From assembly GCF_042648405.1 (NCBI RefSeq), contig NZ_JBHRXV010000001.1:248001-312000 (forward strand): 64,000 bases of DNA, in the 5' to 3' direction. Below are positions 1 to 8,749 of this stretch, piece by piece. The notes beneath the pieces were generated by a model, which was not told the origin of the DNA, ran no database searches, and saw only the letters and a program-made list of their open reading frames with translations. Position numbers and translations under genes: made by a program. The first letter of the stretch is position 1. The number at the start of each line of letters is the position of its first letter. Source of the stretch: Sphingoaurantiacus capsulatus. GTDB taxonomy: Bacteria > Pseudomonadota > Alphaproteobacteria > Sphingomonadales > Sphingomonadaceae.

Positions 1-1230
1 GAGGTGCGCGACGATGAAATAGGTGTCGTGCGCCTGCCAGTCGAACGGCACCAGCGCCAGCATCACCCCGGTCAGCCCGCCGATCACGAAGATGATGATG
101 CCGCCGACGAAGAACAAAGTCGGGGCGTTGAGCTGCGGCCGCCCGGCGGCGAGCGTTGCGATCCAGGAGAACACCTGGATGCCCGCCGGCACGCTCACCG
201 CCATGCTCGCCGCCGAGAAGAAGCCGGCGGAAATGGTGGGTATGCCGACGGTGAACATATGGTGCGCCCAGACGCCGAAGCTGAGGAAGCCCGTCGCGAG
301 CAGCGCCAGCACGATCAGCCGGTAGCCGACCAGCCGCGTTTTCGCGAGCGTCGCCACCATCATCGAGACGAGGCCGGCAGCGGGCAGGAAGATGATGTAG
401 ACTTCCGGGTGGCCGAAGAACCAGAACAGATGCTGCCACAGCACCGGATCGCCGCCGCGCGTCGGGTCGAAGAAGGGCCAGTTGAGCGCGCGTTCGAGCT
501 CGAGCAGCAAGGTGGCGAGGATCACCGCGGGAAAGCCGATGATGATCATCACCGCGAACACCAGCATCGCCCAGGCGAAGATCGGCATCTTGTCGAGCGT
601 CATGTTCGGCGCGCGGGTGCGCAGCACGCCGACGATGATCTCGATGGCGCCGGCGATGGCGGAAATCTCGATGAAGCCGATGCCCAAGAGCCAGAAGTCG
701 GCATTGATGCCGGGCGAGAAAGCCGTGCTGGTCAGCGGCGGATACATGAACCAGCCGCCATCGGGCGCGAGGCCGACGAACAGCGAGGCGAAGAAACAGA
801 GTCCACCGATCAGATAGGCCCAGAACGCATAGGCGGAGAGGCGCGGGAACGGCAGGTCGCGCGCCGCCAGCATCTGCGGCAGCAGCAGCACCCCCAGTGC
901 CTCGACCATCGGCACCGCGAACAGGAACATCATCACCGTGCCGTGCATGGTGAAGAACTGGTTGTAGGTCTCCGGTGGCAGCACGCCGTTCAGCGGCAAC
1001 GCCAACTGCACCCGCATGAACAGCGCGAGGCTGCCGGCGAGCAGGAAGAACAGGAACGCCGCGGCGACGTAGTAGAGGCCGACATAGTTGTTGTTGACGA
1101 CGGTGAGGTACTGCCAGCCCTTGGGCGCGCACCAGATGCGCTCCAGCTCCTCCTTCTCGCCCGTCGGCCGCGGACCCTTCGTCGGGAAACGGTCGTAGAG
1201 CTTGGGGTCGAAGCCGGTCTCCGAGGTCAC
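1..1230 (-). CDS. ctaD: Cytochrome c oxidase subunit I (partial, 3' end beyond window)
   Basis: Haem-copper oxidase catalytic subunit of the inner membrane, which reduces O2 and pumps protons. The reverse strand reads open for 410 codons to the left edge. Family signatures are visible: FTMHGTVMMFLFAVPMVEA (first haem ligand region), WQHLFWFFGHPEVYI (CuB His/Tyr region) and AGIQVFSWIATLA, with many hydrophobic helices. I place the start at GTG 1230, whose GTGA overlaps the coxB stop by 4 bp, which is typical translational coupling. The C-terminus lies outside the window, so a fusion to subunit III cannot be judged. It belongs to the reverse-strand operon cytochrome c - coxB - ctaD. Identification is firm. 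Confidence 0.96.
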   Translation of the reverse strand, partial: MTSETGFDPKLYDRFPTKGPRPTGEKEELERIWCAPKGWQYLTVVNNNYVGLYYVAAAFLFFLLAGSLALFMRVQLALPLNGVLPPETYNQFFTMHGTVMMFLFAVPMVEALGVLLLPQMLAARDLPFPRLSAYAFWAYLIGGLCFFASLFVGLAPDGGWFMYPPLTSTAFSPGINADFWLLGIGFIEISAIAGAIEIIVGVLRTRAPNMTLDKMPIFAWAMLVFAVMIIIGFPAVILATLLLELERALNWPFFDPTRGGDPVLWQHLFWFFGHPEVYIIFLPAAGLVSMMVATLAKTRLVGYRLIVLALLATGFLSFGVWAHHMFTVGIPTISAGFFSAASMAVSVPAGIQVFSWIATLAAGRPQLNAPTLFFVGGIIIFVIGGLTGVMLALVPFDWQAHDTYFIVAHL

Positions 1231-2189
1231 TTGGGCGAGCCCATGTGATCGGCGAGAAGTTGCAGCTCGGCGCCGCTCAGCACCTTGTAGGGCGGCATGC
1301 GGTTGCCGGGCTTCAGCGCCTGCGAATCCGCGATCCAGCCGATCATCGTGCCGCGATTGTTGGGCAGGATGCCGGCGCCGAGCGTCCGCCGCGTCGCGAC
1401 ATGGGTGAGATCGGGCCCGGCGAGGCCGTTGGCGGGGGTGCCGGCGATGCGATGGCAGGCGGCGCAGCCGGCACGCTCGAACAGTTCGGTGCCCGCCGCA
1501 CCGCGCGCCGGCGGCATCCGCCGCATCGCTTCCCAGCGCGCGAAATCGGCGGGGTCATGCGCGACGACGGTGAAGCCCATCAGCGCGTGAGGCCCGCCGC
1601 AATATTCGGCGCATTGCCCACCATAGACGCCCGCCCTGTCAGCCTGCAGGCGCAGCCGATTGAGGCGGCCGGGGATCATGTCGAGCTTGCCCGACAGGCG
1701 CGGCACCCAGAAGCTGTGGATGACGTCCGCCGAGCGCAACTCGATCTCGACGGGGCGGCCGACGGGGATGTGAAGCTCGTTGGCGTCGTGCAGCCAGACC
1801 TGGCCGCCGGCATCCTTGTAGGCGACGCGCCACCACCACATCTCACCGCTGATCTCGACACGGAAAGGTTCACCGTCAGCAGGCTTCGACAGCTTCGAGG
1901 TGAGCGTCAGCCCCCAGACCAGCAGCGCGGTCAGCACCACCACCGGGAAGATGAAACCGAGCGCGACGATCGCCTTGTTCTCGCCGAGGCGTTTCCTCGT
2001 CGATTCCTTGCCAAACAGCGCGATGTAGAGCGCGAGCATGACGATCGCGAACACCGTCACCGCCATCGCGATCAGCGCCCACGACAGCACCGCCACCGAC
2101 GCCGCATGCGGCCCGGCGGGGTCCAGGACGGGCGGCGGCCAGCCGCGGAAACCGTCAATCATCGAGGCTGTAAAGATAGGCTGCGACAT
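1227..2189 (-). CDS. coxB: Cytochrome c oxidase subunit II with fused cytochrome c domain (caa3 type)
   Basis: 320 residues. Takes electrons from cytochrome c and passes them through CuA to subunit I. Two N-terminal membrane helices (about residues 30-55 and 70-95) are followed by a cupredoxin domain with EMWWWRV and the CuA loop GGQCAEYCGGPHALM (about 190-205). A C-terminal class I cytochrome c domain carries CAACH (about 243-247) with a likely Met ligand in NRMPPYKVL. The fused haem domain defines a caa3-type enzyme. ATG 2189 is preceded by GAGGAGG at good spacing. Using this start, it overlaps the upstream cytochrome c gene by 35 bp, and its stop overlaps the ctaD start. Confidence 0.96.
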   Translation of the reverse strand: MSQPIFTASMIDGFRGWPPPVLDPAGPHAASVAVLSWALIAMAVTVFAIVMLALYIALFGKESTRKRLGENKAIVALGFIFPVVVLTALLVWGLTLTSKLSKPADGEPFRVEISGEMWWWRVAYKDAGGQVWLHDANELHIPVGRPVEIELRSADVIHSFWVPRLSGKLDMIPGRLNRLRLQADRAGVYGGQCAEYCGGPHALMGFTVVAHDPADFARWEAMRRMPPARGAAGTELFERAGCAACHRIAGTPANGLAGPDLTHVATRRTLGAGILPNNRGTMIGWIADSQALKPGNRMPPYKVLSGAELQLLADHMGSPK

Positions 2190-2523
2190 GGCGTGCCTCC
2201 TCCTCGCTGAGCGGCATCGCCGGCATGGTGGTTCCGGGCGTCAGCGCCGGGGCGTCGCGAATATAGGGAACGAGAACCTCCGGGCGGTTGGGCAGCTTAC
2301 CCGCGATCAGCGCCTGCTTTGCGAAGCCGCCGAGCGCGGGACCGGCGCGCCCCTGTGGCCAGTCGAGGCCGGGCAGCACATGGCAGGCGCCGCAGCCGAC
2401 CGCCTTCGCCAGCCGCAGCCCTTCCGCCGCGTCGGCGCCGGGCAGCACATGCCGCTCGTCGGGCGCCGGCTTGCACGCGCCGAGCAACAGCAGCGGCAGC
2501 AGAAGATAGGTATTTGATCCCAC
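2155..2523 (-). CDS. Small monohaem cytochrome c lipoprotein
   Basis: 122 residues, starting at GTG 2523 (the frame is open further upstream, but only this start gives a signal sequence). A short hydrophobic leader ends in LLLLGAC, a lipobox, so the protein is probably a lipid-anchored periplasmic cytochrome. Haem binding is by CGACH, and TMPAMPLSEEEARHVAAYLYSL is a typical class I C-terminal helix with a Met ligand. It is first in the operon before coxB and ctaD and probably feeds electrons to the oxidase. It is divergent from the dihaem cytochrome gene, with only 42 bp between them. The exact electron-transfer role is inferred from position. Confidence 0.85.
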   Translation of the reverse strand: MGSNTYLLLPLLLLGACKPAPDERHVLPGADAAEGLRLAKAVGCGACHVLPGLDWPQGRAGPALGGFAKQALIAGKLPNRPEVLVPYIRDAPALTPGTTMPAMPLSEEEARHVAAYLYSLDD

Positions 2524-2565
2524 GTCGTTTCGGAACCGTCCGCAAGCGGCGACTGTTCCACTCGC

Positions 2566-3219
2566 GTGACCGGGCGCTCCGCTTTTCCTGCTCTGCTGTG
2601 GCTGACGCTGCTCGCCGGCTGCGGCGGCGCGCCCGCGAGCGATCCGTTCACGAAGACCGGCGAGCTGATCGCGCTGTCGGGCGGCGATGCCGGCGCGGCC
2701 AACGCCTGCTTCACCTGCCACGGCCTCGACGGACGCGGCGACGGCGCCGGCGCGCCGCGGCTGGCAGCGCTCGATGTCGGCTACCTCAACCGGCAGCTCG
2801 ACGACTATACGCTCGGGCGCAGGCGGCATGCGCCGATGCAGGAGATCGCCAAGCGGCTGACACCGGAAGGCCGCCAGCAGGTGTCGGCCTATTATGCCGC
2901 GATGCGCTTCGAGGCCGTGCCGGCGCCGGTGCCCGCCTCGGCGCTCTATACCGAAGGCGATCCGGCGCGCGGCCTTGCGCCTTGCGCCACCTGTCACGGC
3001 CGCTCGGGCGAAGGCGCCGGTCCCGGCAATCCGGCGCTCGGCGGCCAGCCCGAACTCTACCTCGCCGAGCAGATGCGACTGTGGCAGCAGGGCGAGCGGC
3101 GCAACGACCCCGACAATCTGATGCAACGAATCGCGGCGAAACTGTCGGAGGCCGAGATCAGATCGGTCGCGGCGCACGCTTCGGCCCTTCCGGGGACTCG
3201 TCCGGCACCTCGGGAATGA
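2566..3219 (+). CDS. Dihaem cytochrome c (c4-like) lipoprotein
   Basis: 217 residues with a GTG start. The leader ends in LTLLAGCGG, a lipobox. Two haem motifs, CFTCHG (about residue 46) and CATCHG (about 142), each head a half of about 90 residues with the fold pattern of cytochrome c4 (LAALDVGYLNRQL; LGGQPELYLAEQM). It is probably a periplasmic electron carrier between the respiratory chain and the caa3 oxidase. It lies on the opposite strand to the oxidase operon, and its 3' end overlaps the cytochrome b561 gene by 62 bp tail to tail. Family is confident; partner is inferred from the neighbourhood. Confidence 0.88.
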   Translation: MTGRSAFPALLWLTLLAGCGGAPASDPFTKTGELIALSGGDAGAANACFTCHGLDGRGDGAGAPRLAALDVGYLNRQLDDYTLGRRRHAPMQEIAKRLTPEGRQQVSAYYAAMRFEAVPAPVPASALYTEGDPARGLAPCATCHGRSGEGAGPGNPALGGQPELYLAEQMRLWQQGERRNDPDNLMQRIAAKLSEAEIRSVAAHASALPGTRPAPRE

Positions 3220-3796
3220 TGCCGCGCAGGATGTCGTGCCTGTCCCAGAAGTGATGCTTCAGCGCCGCGCCGACATGCGCGGGAACGAGGATCGCGAGCG
3301 TCCACACCAGAATCTGATGCACCGTCTCCGCCGCGCCGAGCACGCGCCACTGCATATCGGTCGACAGCGTGTGCAGCGGCAGCTGCGGCCAGGGGATGAT
3401 CCCCGCCAGATAGAGCGGCCCCGGCGTCACCACCGCCGACCACATCGCCCAGCCGCTCAGCGGCAGGCCGAAGAAGCAGATATAGAAGGCGTAATGCGTC
3501 GCCCGGGCCATCCGCATCTGCCAGCGCGGCACGCCTTCGCTGTTGTCGGGCGCCGGGATGATCATTCGCCAGATCAGCCGGCCGGTACCGAGAACGAGGA
3601 TCGGCAAACCGATCGCGCTGTGCACCTCGAACGCGTGCAGCTTGTCGCCGCCCGATGGTACCACCGCCATGTACCAGCCCCAGCCGAGCTGGAAGATCAC
3701 CAGCGCCGCCATGATCCAGTGGAAGGCGATGCCGACCGGCGTGTAGCGATCACGCTCCGAATGCTCGCGCGCCCAGGCGCGCAGCCGCTCGATCAT
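3158..3796 (-). CDS. Cytochrome b561 family membrane protein
   Basis: 212 residues with four predicted membrane helices and haem-ligand histidines in the usual places: FHWIMAALVIFQLGWG (helix 1), LHAFEVHSAIGLPILV (helix 2), THYAFYICFFGLPLSGW (helix 3) and ETVHQILVWTLAILVPAHVGAALKHHF (helix 4, quoted in part as a pattern). This is the bacterial di-haem b561 layout for electron transfer across the inner membrane. It is 10 bp downstream of ctaG on the same strand, so co-transcribed. Its 3' end overlaps the dihaem cytochrome gene. The electron acceptor is not evident. Confidence 0.9.
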   Translation of the reverse strand: MIERLRAWAREHSERDRYTPVGIAFHWIMAALVIFQLGWGWYMAVVPSGGDKLHAFEVHSAIGLPILVLGTGRLIWRMIIPAPDNSEGVPRWQMRMARATHYAFYICFFGLPLSGWAMWSAVVTPGPLYLAGIIPWPQLPLHTLSTDMQWRVLGAAETVHQILVWTLAILVPAHVGAALKHHFWDRHDILRGIIPEVPDESPEGPKRAPRPI

Positions 3797-3806
3797 GCGC
3801 CCTCCA

Positions 3807-4523
3807 TCATACCGCCGCCCGCCGGTCGTCGCCGAGCCAGCGGCCGGCGAGGGTCAGCGCGGCGATCAGATAGGCGGCGCCGCCGACCACCCACATGATA
3901 AGCCCCGCCGCCTGCTGGTCCTCGAGCGGGGTCAGCCCCCACAGCAGCGGCCCGAGCAGATGCGCGTCATAGAGCGGGCGCGGCACGAAGGTGAGCAGCG
4001 CGCCGAGCAGCCCCATCTGCACCATCGTCGCGAACAGCGCCGCCGCCCCGACCGGCGCGGGCGCGGCAAGCGCCGCCCGCCAGAAGCCGACCGCGCTGCC
4101 GAGGATGGTCAACTGCATCAGCCAGTAGCCGCTATCGTTCGACAGCGCCCAGCCGTAGAGGGCGGGCGCGTGCCACGCCCAGAAGATCAGCGCATGGCCG
4201 GCGGTCCACAGCGCGAGGTGCGATGCCGAGCGTGGCAACGCGACCGCGAGCAAGGGCGCGACAGCGACGGTCAGCAGCAGATGATGCACCACCCGACTGG
4301 CGAACAACGCCGAGCTGAGCGCGCAGAACGGACTGACGAACAGCAGCGCCATCAGCGCGAAACCGGCGATGGCCGGCTTGGAAAGACCGAAGCGCCAGCG
4401 CCACGCGAGCACCGATACCGCCAGCGCCGCCAGCAGCAGCGGATCAAAATTCCAGCGCGACAGCATCTCGGCCGGCCCGGGCGCCGCGCCGCAATAGGGC
4501 ATCCATGTCGTGCCGGTCGCCAA
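3807..4523 (-). CDS. ctaG: Cytochrome c oxidase assembly factor CtaG (caa3 type)
   Basis: 238 residues of mostly hydrophobic sequence with about seven membrane helices, and family motifs SRVVHHLLLTVAVAPLLAV, FWAWHAPALYGWAL, MVQMGLLGALLTF and PLEDQQAAGLIMWVVGG. The caa3_CtaG family assists assembly, probably of the copper centre, of caa3 oxidases; this differs from the Cox11 type. I use TTG 4523 because GGAGGG lies 5 bp upstream; an in-frame ATG at 4502 would give a protein seven residues shorter. It is the first gene of the pair with cytochrome b561 and next to the oxidase operon. Confidence 0.92.
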   Translation of the reverse strand: MATGTTWMPYCGAAPGPAEMLSRWNFDPLLLAALAVSVLAWRWRFGLSKPAIAGFALMALLFVSPFCALSSALFASRVVHHLLLTVAVAPLLAVALPRSASHLALWTAGHALIFWAWHAPALYGWALSNDSGYWLMQLTILGSAVGFWRAALAAPAPVGAAALFATMVQMGLLGALLTFVPRPLYDAHLLGPLLWGLTPLEDQQAAGLIMWVVGGAAYLIAALTLAGRWLGDDRRAAV

Positions 4524-4599
4524 TCGTCCCTCCGCTGCTCGTCATCTCGGAACCCGTGCCGCGCGCTAACTGTTCCCCCTTCCAACTAGGAGAAGCCCC

Positions 4600-4773
4600 A
4601 TGGCCAGCCAGCCCGACCCCTCGCCCGATCGCATCGACCCGCAATCGCCGCCCGAAACCCCGGCGCGGCCCTCGCCCGACGAAATCCCCGCGCAGGAGAC
4701 GCCCGAGGTGCCGCCCGTCGGGCCTGACCACGATCAGCCCGACCGCGGCGTACCTGAAACGCCGCCGATCTAA
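4600..4773 (+). CDS. Small proline/aspartate-rich protein
   Basis: 57 residues, mostly Pro, Asp, Glu, Gln and Ser, with repeats of the kind PDPSPD, PPETP and VPETPPI. No cysteine, no signal peptide and no membrane segment. ATG 4600 has AGGAG at good spacing. It is divergent from ctaG across about 75 bp. Short acidic proline-rich proteins of this composition are common in sphingomonads, but I know of no function. It is probably disordered. Confidence 0.6.
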   Translation: MASQPDPSPDRIDPQSPPETPARPSPDEIPAQETPEVPPVGPDHDQPDRGVPETPPI

Positions 4774-4881
4774 GCTTGTTTACGACCTGCGCGACGGGGC
4801 GGCCTGAGCCGCTTCGTCGCGCTGATAACGGTGGAGCAACGATCGTCGCTGGCGCGTTGTGTCGGGTGGAGGAGCGTCCGC

Positions 4882-5520
4882 ATGCACGACAGTTCGAATT
4901 TCAGTCTTTCGCGTCGCGATGTGATTGTCGGCGGTGCCGCCGGCGTGGCGGCAACCTCTCTCGCCGATCCGGCCGACGCGGCGCCGCTCGCCACACCGAC
5001 CGCGCCGCCGAAGATGGCGGTGTCGCTGAAGGTCAATGGCGCGGCGCAGCGGGTGGAGCTGGATACGCGCACCACGCTCCTCGACCTGCTGCGCGAGGAG
5101 CTGAAGCTCACCGGCACCAAGAAGGGCTGCGACCACGGCCAGTGCGGCGCCTGCACCGTCATGGTGAACGGCGAGCGGATCAACTCGTGCCTCAGCCTCG
5201 CCGTCCAGCATGAGGGTGACGAGGTCACCACCATCGAAGGCCTCGGCACCCCCGAGAAGCTGCACCCGATGCAGGCCGCCTTCATCGCGCATGACGGCTA
5301 CCAGTGCGGCTACTGCACGCCCGGGCAGATCTGTTCGGCGGTGGCGGTACTCGACGAAATCCGCCGCGGCGTGCCGAGCCATGTACAGGACGACATCGGC
5401 AAGGCCCCGGCGATGAGCGCGCCTGAGATGCGCGAGCGGATGAGCGGCAACATCTGCCGCTGCGGCGCCTATTCGAACATCGTCGAGGCGATGGCCGAGG
5501 TTGCGGGGAAGCGCGCATGA
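4882..5520 (+). CDS. paoA: Periplasmic aldehyde oxidoreductase, 2Fe-2S subunit (PaoA-like)
   Basis: 212 residues. Small subunit of a xanthine-oxidase-family molybdoenzyme that carries two 2Fe-2S clusters. A twin-arginine leader SLSRRDVIVGGAAG (about residues 8-21) predicts Tat export of the folded complex. Cluster ligands are seen in GCDHGQCGACTV (plant-type ferredoxin domain) and YQCGYCTPGQ with NICRCGAYSNI (second domain). I prefer ATG 4882 because GGAGGAG lies just upstream and it gives a proper Tat leader. It overlaps the next gene by 4 bp. E. coli PaoABC oxidises a range of aldehydes; the substrate here is not shown. Confidence 0.92.
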   Translation: MHDSSNFSLSRRDVIVGGAAGVAATSLADPADAAPLATPTAPPKMAVSLKVNGAAQRVELDTRTTLLDLLREELKLTGTKKGCDHGQCGACTVMVNGERINSCLSLAVQHEGDEVTTIEGLGTPEKLHPMQAAFIAHDGYQCGYCTPGQICSAVAVLDEIRRGVPSHVQDDIGKAPAMSAPEMRERMSGNICRCGAYSNIVEAMAEVAGKRA

Positions 5521-6470
5521 AGGCCTTCACCTACGAGCGCGCCAAATCGCCCGCCGACGCCGCCGCCATCGTCGGCCGCAACCCGCAAGCCAAATTCCTC
5601 GCGGGCGGCACCAATCTGCTCGACCTGATGAAGCTGGAGATCGAGACGCCGACGCACCTCGTCGACGTGCAGGAGCTGAAGCTCGACAGGATCGAGCGCG
5701 GCGACGACGGCGGGCTGCGCATCGGTGCGCTGGTCACCAACACCGCGCTGGCGTCGGACAAGCGCATTCGCCGCGACTATGGCGTGCTGACCCGCGCCAT
5801 CGTCGCCGGGGCGAGCGGCCAGCTGCGCAACAAGGCGACCACCGCCGGCAACCTCATGCAGCGCACCCGCTGCCCCTATTTCTACGACACCAACCAGCCC
5901 TGCAATAAACGCGCGCCGGGCAGCGGCTGCGCCGCGATCGGCGGCTATTCACGGCAACTGGCGGTGATCGGCCCCAGCGACAAATGCATCGCGACCTACC
6001 CCGGCGACATGGCGGTGGGCTTGCGCGTCCTCGACGCGACGGTCGAGACGGTGAAGGCGGACGGCAGCCAGCGACGCATCCCCATCGCCGACTTCCACCG
6101 CCTGCCGGAAGCCGCGCCCGAGCGCGACAACGTGCTGGAGCGCGGCGAGCTGGTGACGCACGTCACCCTGCCGAAGCCTGCCGGCGGCACGCAGGTCTAT
6201 CGCAAGGTCCGCGACCGCGCCTCCTACGCCTTCGCCCTCGTCTCGGTCGCTGCCGTTATCCAGAAGGACGGCAGCGCGCGCGTGGCGTTCGGCGGCGTGG
6301 CGCCGAAGCCGTGGCGCGTCGAGGCGGCCGAGAGCAGCCTGCCGCAAGGTGCCAAGGCTGCCGCGGCGCGCATCTTTGCCGACGCGCGCCCGACCGAGGA
6401 CAACAGGTTCAAGCTGCTGCTCGCCGAGCGAACGCTCGCCGGCGTGCTGGCCGATGCGAAGGGGCGCTGA
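5517..6470 (+). CDS. paoB: Periplasmic aldehyde oxidoreductase, FAD subunit (PaoB-like)
   Basis: 317 residues. FAD-binding medium subunit with KFLAGGTNLLDLMKLE (FAD-binding loop) and ASGQLRNKATTAGNLMQRT. The cysteine-rich stretch RCPYFYDTNQPCNKRAPGSG followed by a further Cys matches the extra 4Fe-4S site known from PaoB and separates this family from ordinary xanthine dehydrogenases. Its start overlaps the stop of paoA, and its stop is 3 bp before paoC, so the three genes form one operon. No own export signal is seen; co-export with PaoA is the known mode for the family. Confidence 0.92.
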   Translation: MKAFTYERAKSPADAAAIVGRNPQAKFLAGGTNLLDLMKLEIETPTHLVDVQELKLDRIERGDDGGLRIGALVTNTALASDKRIRRDYGVLTRAIVAGASGQLRNKATTAGNLMQRTRCPYFYDTNQPCNKRAPGSGCAAIGGYSRQLAVIGPSDKCIATYPGDMAVGLRVLDATVETVKADGSQRRIPIADFHRLPEAAPERDNVLERGELVTHVTLPKPAGGTQVYRKVRDRASYAFALVSVAAVIQKDGSARVAFGGVAPKPWRVEAAESSLPQGAKAAAARIFADARPTEDNRFKLLLAERTLAGVLADAKGR

Positions 6471-6473
6471 GCC

Positions 6474-8675
6474 ATGAAGTTCGACGCCCCCGCCGGCCCC
6501 AATCTGTTCGACAACGCCAAGATCGTCGGCAAGTCGACGCCGCGCATCGATGGCCCCCTGAAGACGACGGGCAAGGCCCCCTACGCCTATGAACGGCACG
6601 ATGTCGCACCGAACCAGGCCTATGGCTATGTGCTCGGCTCGGCCATCGCCAAGGGCCGCATCGTATCGATGGACGTCGCCGAGGCGCGCGCGGCGCCGGG
6701 CGTGCTGGCGGTCATCGCCACCACCGACATGAAGCAGTTGCCGAAGAGCGACTACAACACCGTGCCGCTGTTCGGCGGCGCCGCGATCACCCATTATCAT
6801 CAGGCCGTGGCCTGCGTGGTTGCCGAGACGTTCGAGCAGGCGCGCGCCGCCGCCGCGCTGATCCGCACCCGCTATGATCGGGTGCCCGGTCGCTTCGACC
6901 TCGAAAAGCTCGCGCCGTCGGCGCCGCTGGTGCCGGGACGCGATGGCGAGCCCGGCCGCAAGGTGATCGGCGATTTCGAGGGCGCTTTCGCCGCCGCCGC
7001 GGTGAAGGTCGACGAGAAATACACCACCCCCGACGAGAGCCACGCGATGATGGAGCCGCACGCCAGCATCGCGGCGTGGAACGGCGACAGACTGACGATC
7101 TGGACCTCGAACCAGATGATCGCCTGGGGCAAGGGCGCCATCGCGCAGATCCTCGGCCTCGACCCGAAGAACGTCCGCCTCGATTCCCCCTATGTCGGCG
7201 GCGGCTTCGGCGGGAAATTGTTCATCCGCGCCGACGCGGTGCTGGCGGCGCTCGGCGCCAAACAGGTGGGCCGCCCGGTGAAGGTCGCGCTGCAGCGGCC
7301 GCTGATGGCGAACAACACCACGCACCGTCCTGCCACCATCCAGCGCATCCGCCTCGGCGCCGACAAGAACGGCCGCATCACCGCGATCGGGCATGAGAAC
7401 TGGACCGGCAATCAGGCCGGCGAGGATGCCGAGAACGCCACCATGCAGACGCCGGTGCTCTACGCCGGCGCCAACCGGCTGATCGCCAACCACACCGCCG
7501 TGATGGACCTGCCCGAGGGCAACGCCATGCGCGCGCCGGGCGAGGCATCGGGGCATCTGGCGCTCGAGGTCGCGCTCGACGAGCTGGCGGAGAAGTGCGG
7601 CCTCGACCCGATCGAGCTTCGCATCCGCAACGAGCCCACGGGGAAGGTCCCCGGCAACCCGAAGCAGAAATTCTCCGACCGCCATCTCGTCCGCTGCCTG
7701 CGCGAGGGTGCTGCGAAGTTCGGCTGGGCGGCGCGCAACCCGAAGCCGGGGCAGGTGCGCGAGGGCCGCTGGCTGATCGGCCACGGCGTCGCCGCCGGCT
7801 TCCGTGGCGCACCGACGATGAAGTCAGCCGCGCGAGTCCGCCTCGACGGCCAGGGCGGCCTCATCGTCGAAACCGACATGACCGACATCGGCACCGGCAG
7901 CTACACGATCATCGCGCAGACCGCCGCCGAGACGATGGGCGTGCCGCTGAACCGCGTGAAGGTGACGCTCGGCGATTCAGACCATCCCGCCGCCGCCGGA
8001 TCGGGCGGCCAATGGGGCGCCGCCAGTTCGACCGCCGGCGTCTATGCCGCCTGCGTCGCGCTGCGCCGCCAGATCGGCGCGAAGCTCGGCTTCGACGGCG
8101 ACACCGCGACCTTCGCCGACGGGCACATCCAGGTCGGCAATCGGCGCATCTCGCTGGCGGAAGCCGGCGCCCTATCAGCGGAGGACGCCATCGAATTCGG
8201 CAAATTTCAGAAAGACTATAACGTCGGCACCTATGCGGCGCATTTCGCCGAAGTGGCGGTCGACGCCTACACCGGCGAGACGCGTATCCGCCGCATGCTG
8301 GCGGTGTGCGACGCGGGCCGCATCCTCAACCCGCTGTCGGCGCGCAGCCAGGTGATCGGCGCGATGGTGATGTCGGCGGGCGCGGCGCTGATGGAGGAGC
8401 TGGCCGTCGACACCCGCTTCGGCTTCTTCGTCAACCACGACCTCGCCAGCTACGAAGTGCCCGTCCACGCCGACATCCCGCACCAGGACTGCCTGTTCCT
8501 CGACACGCTCGATCCGGTGGTGTCGCCGATGAAGGCGAAGGGCGTCGGCGAACTCGGCATCTGCGGCCCCGGCGCGGCGGTGGCGAACGCCCTCTATAAC
8601 GCCACCGGCATCCGGGTGCGCGACTATCCGCTGACGCTGGACAAGTACCTCGACCGGCTGCCCGCGCTTACCTGA
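6474..8675 (+). CDS. paoC: Periplasmic aldehyde oxidoreductase, molybdenum subunit (PaoC-like)
   Basis: 733 residues, the usual PaoC length. Molybdopterin-cytosine-dinucleotide-binding catalytic subunit. Motifs: PYVGGGFGGKLFIRADAV (cofactor binding), NAMRAPGEASGHLALE, GQWGAASSTAGVYAAC, and KGVGELGICGPGAAVANAL with the Glu that acts as catalytic base in this family. No signal peptide is present, which fits Tat piggy-back export on PaoA. I see no XdhC/PaoD-type cofactor chaperone after it, unlike E. coli paoABCD; it may lie elsewhere. Confidence 0.94.
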   Translation: MKFDAPAGPNLFDNAKIVGKSTPRIDGPLKTTGKAPYAYERHDVAPNQAYGYVLGSAIAKGRIVSMDVAEARAAPGVLAVIATTDMKQLPKSDYNTVPLFGGAAITHYHQAVACVVAETFEQARAAAALIRTRYDRVPGRFDLEKLAPSAPLVPGRDGEPGRKVIGDFEGAFAAAAVKVDEKYTTPDESHAMMEPHASIAAWNGDRLTIWTSNQMIAWGKGAIAQILGLDPKNVRLDSPYVGGGFGGKLFIRADAVLAALGAKQVGRPVKVALQRPLMANNTTHRPATIQRIRLGADKNGRITAIGHENWTGNQAGEDAENATMQTPVLYAGANRLIANHTAVMDLPEGNAMRAPGEASGHLALEVALDELAEKCGLDPIELRIRNEPTGKVPGNPKQKFSDRHLVRCLREGAAKFGWAARNPKPGQVREGRWLIGHGVAAGFRGAPTMKSAARVRLDGQGGLIVETDMTDIGTGSYTIIAQTAAETMGVPLNRVKVTLGDSDHPAAAGSGGQWGAASSTAGVYAACVALRRQIGAKLGFDGDTATFADGHIQVGNRRISLAEAGALSAEDAIEFGKFQKDYNVGTYAAHFAEVAVDAYTGETRIRRMLAVCDAGRILNPLSARSQVIGAMVMSAGAALMEELAVDTRFGFFVNHDLASYEVPVHADIPHQDCLFLDTLDPVVSPMKAKGVGELGICGPGAAVANALYNATGIRVRDYPLTLDKYLDRLPALT

Positions 8676-8749
8676 GAGCGACGCACCGGAAACATTTGGC
8701 GCGCGCGCCGTTCACCTTTCACAGCCGCCCAATACGGCGGCGTTACGGA

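Noticed and set aside
4..1248. 414-codon open frame on the forward strand
   Set aside because: It lies opposite the ctaD gene, whose reverse-strand frame shows clear oxidase motifs; the forward frame is a charged low-complexity shadow.
5949..7784. 611-codon open frame on the reverse strand
   Set aside because: Antisense to paoB and paoC, without any family motif; long shadows are normal at this GC content.
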